Assembly: GCF_021172045.1 (NCBI RefSeq)
Contig: NZ_CP087164.1
Span: 4,092,001 to 4,156,000, forward strand
Reading direction: 5' to 3'
DNA: 64,000 bases
DNA from: Capillimicrobium parvum
GTDB lineage: Bacteria > Actinomycetota > Thermoleophilia > Solirubrobacterales > Solirubrobacteraceae
Within the stretch, counting starts at the first letter, position 1; each line of letters starts with the position of its first letter. The position numbers were made by a program, and so were the translations under genes. The notes under the pieces were generated by a model. It searched no databases, was not told where the DNA came from, and was given only the letters and a program-made list of their open reading frames with translations. Positions 59,247-64,000 of this stretch are shown here, one piece after another.

Positions 59247-60382
59247 ATGACGATCGCCACGGGCACCGACTTCGACGCGTTCGCTGCGGCGTGCGGGCTC
59301 GAGGTCGAGGGGTTCCAGCGCGCGATCATCGCGGCCGTGCACGGCGACGAGGCCGAGGTGTTGATCACGATCGGGCGCGGCAACGGCAAGACGTCGCTGC
59401 TGGCGCTGCTTGCGCTGCACCACCTCGTGACCGTCGAGGACAGCGAGATCTACGTCGTCGCCGCCTCCCGCCGGCAGGCGACCGAGCTCTACAAGTACGC
59501 GCAGCGCTACGCGCGCCGGCTGGGCGACGAGCACGTCGTGACGCGCCACCTGCTCGTGCGGTGGTGTCCCGATCCCGACGAACCGCGGACCTTCACGCGC
59601 ACGCTCGAGGGCTCGCGAGCGATGCCCGGAAGCTGCACGGCACGACGTTCTCGCTAGCCGTCGTGGACGACCTCGCGCAGCACGAGACGGCCGACGTCTA
59701 CGAGGCGATGTCGACCGGGTTGCACAAGCGGCCGGGGGCACGGGTGATCACGATCACGACGGCCGGCGTGGGCATCGACTCGCCGCTCGGCCGGCTCCGG
59801 GCGCGCTGCCTCGCGCAGCCCGACGTGCGGCGCCGCGGCTCCGTCACCGACGCGCGCGGGCCGGGCCTGCGGATGATCGAGTGAGCGGCGCCGGAGGACG
59901 TCGAGCTCGACGACCTCGCCGCGGCGCGGGCGGCGAACCCGGCGTCGTGGGTCACCGAGGACGAGCCCCGGCGCCAGCGCGGCGCGCTCCCGGAGAACGT
60001 GTATCGGCGCTACCTGCTGAACCAGTGGACGGCGCGGGAAGGCGCCTGGCTGCCTGTCGGTAGCTGGCAGGCCGCAGTGGGCGAGCCGACGTTCACCGAC
60101 GGCGAGCGGATCTACGTCGGCCCTCCCGCTCGAGCTCGGCGGCGAGTTCGGGCGTTCCACGGGTCGAAGCTGATCTCCGCGACCGTGTAGCGCGCTGCGA
60201 GCTCGCGGTGTGGTCGGCGACGTCGAGGATCGCGCTCTCGCCGTCATAGATCCCGCAGCCAACCTGACCGTGGTCATTGACCCACGCCAGCGCGCTGCTG
60301 GACTCACCGCAACCGCCGGGGCTGGCGCATCTCGAAGCCGCGATCGCGCCCGCGCATCGACGGCGTGATCGCGCTGGTTCGG
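59247..60382 (+). pseudogene. Phage terminase large subunit, frameshifted, interrupted and partly inverted
   Basis: N terminus FDAFAAACGLEVEGFQRAII, Walker A TIGRGNGKTSLLALLALHHL, then a one-base loss near 59606 moves the frame to SDARKLHGTTFSLAVVDDLA (Walker B). TGA at 59882-59884 stands where relatives have Trp (MIE-W-AAPEDVELDD). The frame continues NVYRRYLLNQWTAREGAWLP to ERIYVG at 60121; the next segment is inverted (see separate entry), and the C-terminal part RGWRISKPRSRPRIDGVIAL resumes in forward orientation at 60317. About 100 residues between are missing. Confidence 0.85.
60122..60317 (-). pseudogene. Inverted piece of the terminase nuclease domain
   Basis: Read on the minus strand it encodes GGCGESSSALAWVNDHGQVG, CGIYDGESAILDVADH, then after small frame changes LAARYTVAEISFDPW and PELAAELEREG. 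In intact terminases exactly this stretch follows the IYVG that ends the forward part at 60121. The piece has therefore been flipped in place. Confidence 0.75.
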
Positions 60383-60524
60383 CGGCCGCTGCGCGGTGTG
60401 CGGGGCGTGGGGCGTGCCGATGGAGATCCACCATCGCGACCACGATCACCGCGACAACGCCGTTGGCAACCTCGAACCGCTGTGTCGGCCCTGTCACGCT
60501 CGAGCCGGCCGCGAGCCGCGCTGA
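60369..60524 (+). pseudogene. HNH endonuclease remnant
   Basis: Follows an in-frame stop and reads SRWFGGRCAVCGAWGVPMEI, then HHRDHDHRDNAVGNLEPLCR and PCHARAGREPR. The Cys pairs and the HH...N...L..LC..CH pattern are those of phage HNH nucleases, which normally lie next to terminase genes and assist packaging. No start codon precedes the first Cys, so the 5' end is lost at the junction with the terminase. Confidence 0.7.
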
Positions 60525-60714
60525 ACGGACGGCTCGCAACCCTGGCATACCTAGCCATGCCTGCCGTGCCAGCAAGCCGTGCCGGACCGCACGACGATTG
60601 GAGCGCCGCGGCGGCCCCGATCTCCGCCGTTAGCCGAGGCGGCGCCGCGCGTTTTCTACGGATGCGGTCGGGCCGTCCGCGGAGATAGCTTCGGGTGCAT
60701 CGAAAGGGGTTCTC

Positions 60715-60900
60715 ATGCATCACTCCCCCAAGCACATCTTGCTCTGCGTGGCGTCCGGCGCGCTGGCCGCCATCCTCTCGGCTGTCGGCGTTGGGCTCTG
60801 GGCGTTGATCCCCGCCGCGATCTGCGCGGTGACGTGCGCTCAGATGATCGTGATGATGGTTCGTGCCAATCACCACGACTCACGTCGGCTGAACTCATAA
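60715..60900 (+). CDS. Small membrane protein, 61 aa
   Basis: Two hydrophobic segments (HILLCVASGALAAILSAVGV and LIPAAICAVTCAQMIVMMV) with a short polar tail (RANHHDSRRLNS). A good ribosome site AAAGGGG lies 5 nt before the ATG. Possibly the only intact gene from the element's right part; could be a holin-like or cargo protein, but nothing proves it. 60525-60714 holds no recognisable feature. Confidence 0.55.
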   Translation: MHHSPKHILLCVASGALAAILSAVGVGLWALIPAAICAVTCAQMIVMMVRANHHDSRRLNS

Positions 60901-60967
60901 TCGCAGGAACTGAAGATCCTGTGCGTGGCACCACTTTTCGGCGGTTCATCGGTCAAGGTGCGCGAGT

Positions 60968-61171
60968 TCAGTCCCCAACCTCCTCGATCGCGGTGTCCAT
61001 CTTCGCGAGTCGCGCGGCGCTGTACCACGCCGGCGTGTAGCCGTGCGCAGCGGCGCCGTGCTCCTGAAGCAGCGCCAACACGTCACGGCGTGTATTGGCA
61101 CGGACCTGCATCCCACACGGGACGGGCTGCACCGTCGAGCAGGACATGACAAAACCAAAATCGGAGGGCAT
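60968..61171 (-). CDS. Small protein, 67 aa, with structured start site
   Basis: MPSDFGFVMSCSTVQPVPCG then MQVRANTRRDVLALLQEHGA and TPAWYSAARLAKMDTAIEEV. Helical, no known domain. Start chosen because AGGAGGG lies 6 nt upstream; that ribosome site and the AUG are inside a small hairpin. Lower GC than the host average around it. Upstream, 61172-61391 holds no recognisable gene. Confidence 0.5.
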   Translation of the reverse strand: MPSDFGFVMSCSTVQPVPCGMQVRANTRRDVLALLQEHGAAAHGYTPAWYSAARLAKMDTAIEEVGD

Positions 61172-61182
61172 CGAGACCCTCC
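61163..61182 (-). promoter_or_regulatory. Hairpin over ribosome site and start codon
   Basis: GGAGGG and CCCTCC arms with loop TCTCGATG in the mRNA. The 5' arm is the Shine-Dalgarno and the AUG closes the loop, so folding would hinder initiation. Confidence 0.45.
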
Positions 61183-61391
61183 TTCCTGACGCCCGCAAAT
61201 GCTCGGAGGCACGGCAAGGGCATCGGTCGATGAAACCAGTGTCCTCCCGCCGCCGCCGAATAGCAATGGACCGCGGGTCCTGCAATTGTTGCGGATCTTG
61301 CGGCAAATGCGGGTCAACCGCGGTGAGACGGCCGTTTTTGCCCCGGCGCGTAGGGAGGGGTATCCGCGCACGCTGCCCAAAAAAAGGTACG

Positions 61392-61927
61392 TCAGTCTGC
61401 GTCGTCAGCTCCACGCGTGAAGTAGCCGCCCTCAGGCAACTGCGCCCACGGTGCTGTCGGATGCACTTCGTTCCACACCTCCTCGTCGGCGCGGACCCTG
61501 CCGCGACGGCCCTTGCGCAGTCGTTGCTTGCGTCCGTCGCGCGTGACACCCAGGATGACTCATCCGCAGTCCGGTAGATGACGAGCGCTTCTGCCTCCTG
61601 GGTCGGCGGGAGCGACGCGGTGACGCGCACCTTGGTCCCTGGCGCGAGGAACCCGTCGTCGAGCAGTCCCGCCACGCGCCTGCCGCCCGACGTCAGCCAT
61701 GAAGAGCACGCCCTTGGCGATTCCTCCGCCGCGTTGGTGACGGTCAGGACGGTTTGGTGTTGGCCGAGCAGGCCGACCTGCAGGTGTACGTCGGGCTCGA
61801 TGGATGCGGCGATCGCCCGCTGGCCCTGCTTCACGGTCATCAGAGCAGCAGTCGCGGCGGGGGCGGTGAAGAGAGCACTGGCGCCGGCGGCGACGGCGGC
61901 AACGGTGTCGGCAGTGGATGTCGGCAC
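61392..61927 (-). pseudogene. Element-borne hypothetical protein with compensating frameshifts
   Basis: Starts TADTVAAVAAGASALFTAPA (a hydrophobic N-terminal segment), then LQVGLLGQHQTVLTVTNAAE; a shift gives GIAKGVLFMADV, another returns to RVAGLLDDGFLAPGTKVRVT, and a third near 61535 opens GRKQRLRKGRRGRVRADEEV and the end WAQLPEGGYFTRGADDAD at a stop at 61392. Original length about 175 aa. No family recognised. Confidence 0.55.
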
Positions 61928-61978
61928 GGTGAGACGCGACGTTATGTCGCCGCTCGGTTGGATCGGCCCGCTCGGCCC

Positions 61979-62246
61979 TCAGTCGTCGAGCAGGCCGAGC
62001 CACCGGTCGGGGGCCGCGACGTCGCCGTGCTCGCCGGCGTTGACCGTGACCATCGCGGAAAACAGGCGGGCGAGGATGACCGCCTCGAGGTCCTCGCGGC
62101 TCATCGCCTGCACGGCCATGAGCGCCTGCGCGATGTTCGGCCGCTCACGCAGGCCGGCCCACAACAGGTCACCGTCGTGCAGAGCGCGATGCCACGGGCC
62201 GGCGTAGCGCGGCCCGTCGAACGGATCGGCGGGGATCGTCGGTCAT
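61979..62246 (-). pseudogene. Small phage-type protein with one frameshift
   Basis: MTDDP, then a one-base change near 62230 and DPFDGPRYAGPWHRALHDGD, LLWAGLRERPNIAQALMAVQ and LFSAMVTVNAGEHGDVAAPD to a stop at 61979; about 88 aa originally. AGGAGAGGA precedes the ATG. Unknown function. Confidence 0.55.
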
Positions 62247-62283
62247 TGGTCGTGTGTCCTCTCCTCCGGGGTGGTGGGGTTGG

Positions 62284-62533
62284 TCAGGCGGCGTCCTGGC
62301 CGGGCCGCTGCGGGCTCGTCGTGACGTGCCACAGGTGGCAGTGCGGGCACCGGTAGACGACGAACGGACCGCCCGCGAACTGGGGCAGGCTGCCGCCGCG
62401 CAATAGCGCGGGCCGCTCGCTTCGCCGCGCCGGGCGATCGGTAGGCGACCTTCGCTCGCCCAGTGTGCGGATCCACGCACCGCTCGCGCTTGTCGTACGT
62501 GTTGCGCGGCGGCCGCCAACTGGCGCCGGTCAT
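62284..62533 (-). pseudogene. Small zinc-finger protein with one frameshift
   Basis: MTGASWRPPRNTYDKRERCV then DPHTGRAKVAYRSPGAAKRA; after a frame change near 62410 it continues GGSLPQFAGGPFVVYRCPHC and HLWHVTTSPQRPGQDAA. The pattern CV...CPHCHLWH suggests a zinc ribbon, as in small phage proteins. The ATG overlaps the stop of the next gene upstream (ATGA). Confidence 0.55.
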
Positions 62534-62817
62534 TGGTCGTGCGTGGTGTCGGGGCCGACGATCAGCGAGCGCGGCACGGTCACGAGGCCGATCGTCTTCG
62601 TCGGGTCGTCGACGTCGGCGCTACGCCAGTAGCCGACGAACACCTCGAAGCGGCCGTCGCCGATCGGCCGCACGAACCGCCAGGCGCCGGCGGCATACAT
62701 CGCGTCGATCTCAGCGCGCCGCGGATGGTTGATCGTCGCGGCCTCCGCGATGTCGTCCAAGCGCTGCGGAACCGCCGGCCGGCCTCCTCTCTTCCGCTGC
62801 CCGCCGCTTGTCGTCAT
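62530..62817 (-). CDS. Small element protein, 95 aa, unknown
   Basis: GGRPAVPQRLDDIAEAATIN, HPRRAEIDAMYAAGAWRFVR and FEVFVGYWRSADVDDPTKTI; mixed alpha/beta, soluble. ATG at 62817 gives the longest clean frame, but a better ribosome site (GGGAGG) precedes an ATG at 62842 in a different frame (MSDEYQPTDDDKRRAAEE), so the true gene may have been longer and is now frameshifted near 62790. Confidence 0.5.
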   Translation of the reverse strand: MTTSGGQRKRGGRPAVPQRLDDIAEAATINHPRRAEIDAMYAAGAWRFVRPIGDGRFEVFVGYWRSADVDDPTKTIGLVTVPRSLIVGPDTTHDQ

Positions 62818-63000
62818 CGGTGGGCTGGTACTCGTCGCTCATGCGACCTCCCATCTCGTACTCGTCAAGGCATAGCACCTTACGCACCGGATATGTGTGC
62901 TTAGCCGTCCTAGGCATGGTCAGACGGATGACCTTCGCCAACGAACGATTTGGCCCCGATTGGGCCCCGGGCGGTCCGTGTAGTCGGCGCCTGAAGGCGA

Positions 63001-63024
63001 GAAGCCCCGCCGGAGCGGGGCTTC
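63001..63024 (-). terminator. Terminator hairpin of tRNA-His
   Basis: Perfect 10-bp stem GAAGCCCCGC / GCGGGGCTTC with a 4-nt loop, starting 6 nt beyond the tRNA 3' end. No T run follows, as is common in GC-rich actinobacteria. It belongs to the element side of the attachment site. Confidence 0.7.
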
Positions 63025-63028
63025 TGCG

Positions 63029-63074
63029 AGGGTGAGCGAGGGGACTCGAACCCCCGACCGCCTGGACCACAACC
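63029..63074. repeat. Right attachment site (46 bp, inside tRNA-His)
   Basis: Identical over 46 bp to the interrupted copy at 54282-54307 plus 55730-55749. It covers the tRNA from the anticodon loop to the 3' end plus 2 bp. The identity ends at 63074/55749. Confidence 0.9.
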
Positions 63075-63103
63075 AGGAGCTCTACCAGCTGAGCTACGCC
63101 CAC
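63031..63103 (-). tRNA. tRNA-His (anticodon GTG)
   Basis: 73 nt, cloverleaf complete: acceptor GTGGGCG/CGCTCAC with one G-T pair, D stem GCTC/GAGC, anticodon arm CCTGG-TTGTGGT-CCAGG, T arm with TTCGAGT. A G at position -1 (63104) and C at the discriminator position are the tRNA-His identity pair. CCA is not encoded. The 3' half served as attachment site for the element to its left. Confidence 0.96.
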
Positions 63104-63187
63104 CAGGGTTCCCGCAAGAACCTAGCAACAGCGGGCGGCCGGGGTGCGCGGGCGCGAAGACGAAATCGCCTGAGCAGGCGGCTGCGC

Positions 63188-63193
63188 TAGGTT
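63188..63193 (+). promoter_or_regulatory. -10 box of the MBL-fold gene, leaderless
   Basis: TAGGTT, ending 7 nt before the GTG at 63201; no Shine-Dalgarno. Confidence 0.5.
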
Positions 63194-63200
63194 CGCGCCG

Positions 63201-63953
63201 GTGGGACGCGCCGTGGAAGCGGTTGCGCCCGGGGTCCACCGCCTCGGGTCGCCGCTGGTCAACTTCTACCTCGTCGAGGAGGCTGGCTGCTACACGCTCG
63301 TCGACACGGGGCTGCCCAAGCAGTTCGAGACGCTGATCGCCGCGCTGGACGAAGCGGGCGCGGACCTGCACGAAATCGAGGCGGTCGTGCTGACCCACGC
63401 GCACGTCGACCACGTCGGCATCGCCGAGCGGGTGCGCACCGAGGCGCAGGCGACGGTCCACGTGCACGCCGCCGACGCGCAGCTCGCCCGAGGGGGCAGG
63501 TACCTGCGTCGGCGCGGCGACGGCACGCTGCTGCCCTACCTGCGCCACCCGGCGGCATGGCAGCTCCTCCTGCAGATGGCGAGCCAGGGCGCGACGAGCA
63601 TCCCGCGCATCGAAGACGTCACGACGTTCATGGAGAGCGAGCCGCTCGACGTGCCCGGCCGCCCGGTCCCGATCCCGACGCCCGGCCACTCCCACGGCCA
63701 CTGCGCGCTGCTGCTCGCCGACCGCGGCATCCTGTTCGCCGGCGACGCGCTGTGCTCGCGCAACCCGCTCACCGGCCGGCAGGGCCCGCAGCTCATGCCG
63801 AGCCCGTTCAACGTCTCGACCGAGCAGGCCCTCGCGAGCCTCGACCGCCTCGAGCCGCTCGAGGCCGACACGGTCCTCTTCGGCCACGGCGAGCCGTGGA
63901 CGGGGACGCCGAAGGCGGCCGTCGAGCGCGCGCGGGAGCTCGGACCGCGCTAG
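63201..63953 (+). CDS. Metallo-beta-lactamase-fold hydrolase
   Basis: 250 aa. Zinc ligands are complete: LTHAHVDHVG, the His in TPGHSHGHCALLL, Asp in LFAGDALCS and His in LFGHGEPW. Glyoxalase II-like or general MBL hydrolase; lacks RNase-specific domains. Cytoplasmic. GTG start directly behind a -10 box. Confidence 0.92.
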   Translation: MGRAVEAVAPGVHRLGSPLVNFYLVEEAGCYTLVDTGLPKQFETLIAALDEAGADLHEIEAVVLTHAHVDHVGIAERVRTEAQATVHVHAADAQLARGGRYLRRRGDGTLLPYLRHPAAWQLLLQMASQGATSIPRIEDVTTFMESEPLDVPGRPVPIPTPGHSHGHCALLLADRGILFAGDALCSRNPLTGRQGPQLMPSPFNVSTEQALASLDRLEPLEADTVLFGHGEPWTGTPKAAVERARELGPR

Positions 63954-63957
63954 CGGA

Positions 63958-63963
63958 TACCGT
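63958..63963 (+). promoter_or_regulatory. -10 box of the last gene, leaderless
   Basis: TACCGT, ending 7 nt before the ATG at 63971, the same spacing as for the MBL gene. Confidence 0.4.
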
Positions 63964-63970
63964 CTCCGGC

Positions 63971-64000
63971 ATGGCACGGAGTCCGGTCCCCGGACGCGGG
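63971..64000 (+). CDS. Start of an unidentified gene, cut by the window end
   Basis: Only ten codons (MARSPVPGRG) are visible. The ATG is supported solely by the -10 box 7 nt upstream; product unknown. Confidence 0.35.
   Translation, partial: MARSPVPGRG

Larger units (their letters stand above)
54282..63074. mobile_element. Decayed prophage or satellite integrated in tRNA-His
   Basis: Bounded by a 46-bp direct repeat of the 3' part of tRNA-His: intact copy at 63029-63074, second copy at 54282-54307 plus 55730-55749, interrupted by an IS256-family element. The interior (about 7.3 kb) encodes remnants of integrase, RepA-like ATPase, TOPRIM primase, terminase, HNH nuclease and several small proteins, arranged in two divergent blocks. 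Almost every recognisable gene is frameshifted, interrupted or fused. No capsid, portal or tail genes are seen, so it was either a satellite or has lost them. Confidence 0.85.

Noticed and set aside
61095-61577. Cys-rich plus-strand frame of 160 aa in the element
   Set aside because: Overlaps better supported minus-strand remnants (61392-61927 and the 67-aa gene) and has no ribosome site or family resemblance.
61578-62207. 209-aa plus-strand frame
   Set aside because: Ser/Arg/Ala-rich shadow of the minus-strand element genes.

Overview
The window is very GC-rich and densely coded, with pervasive GTG starts, start/stop overlaps of the ATGA or GTGA type, and many genes that appear to be transcribed without a leader. 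Together with the family content (GlgE and TreYZ pathways, ClpXP next to trigger factor, actinobacterial integrase and IS types), this suggests a soil actinobacterium of the class Thermoleophilia, probably order Solirubrobacterales. That placement is inference from gene style, not from a marker comparison.

Layout. Positions 1-14.6 kb (minus strand) hold core genes: the cell-shape cluster mreB-mreC-mreD-PBP2, then maf, ndk, a zinc-ribbon membrane protein, folC, valS, clpX, clpP, tig and a GT4 glycosyltransferase. 14.6-16.5 kb holds two related sulfotransferases. 16.6-29.6 kb is one tight minus-strand operon glgE-treS-maltokinase-glgB-treZ-glgX-treY. It encodes a complete circuit: trehalose to maltose to maltose-1-phosphate to branched alpha-glucan and back to trehalose. 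malQ starts 18 bp away on the other strand and leads an SGNH hydrolase. 31.6-47.7 kb is mixed accessory and housekeeping content: arylamine N-acetyltransferase, hexapeptide acyltransferase, a hydrolase-cyclase fusion, ABC permease and ATPase, an HpnA/HpnO-like pair, a Bcr/CflA exporter, a cold-shock protein, HAD phosphatase, TRIC-type channel, M20 amidohydrolase and several small membrane or coiled-coil proteins.

47.8-54.05 kb looks catabolic and acquired: a large arylsulfatase divergent from an operon of Rieske oxygenase alpha subunit, a 117-aa protein, an SDR dehydrogenase and a Rieske ferredoxin, which ends in a truncated helicase gene cut off by an IS481 remnant.

54.28-63.07 kb is a fossil prophage or satellite integrated in tRNA-His. 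The intact tRNA is at the right end. A 46-bp copy of its 3' part lies at the left end but is split by an intact IS256-family element that made an 8-bp target duplication. Inside are integrase, RepA-like ATPase, TOPRIM primase, terminase, HNH nuclease and small genes. Nearly every recognisable one carries a frameshift, nonsense codon, truncation or fusion, and part of the terminase has been inverted in place. The flanking host genes are intact. The window closes with a metallo-beta-lactamase-fold hydrolase and the first codons of another gene.

The most interesting signals are the nested history of the tRNA-His element, the repeated '-10 box, 6-8 nt, start codon' architecture at about ten genes, substitutions of catalytic residues in three enzymes (cyclase-fused hydrolase, ABC ATPase, NAT), the sulfotransferase pair beside the trehalose/alpha-glucan operon, and several tiny genes such as a 55-aa basic protein behind cspA.
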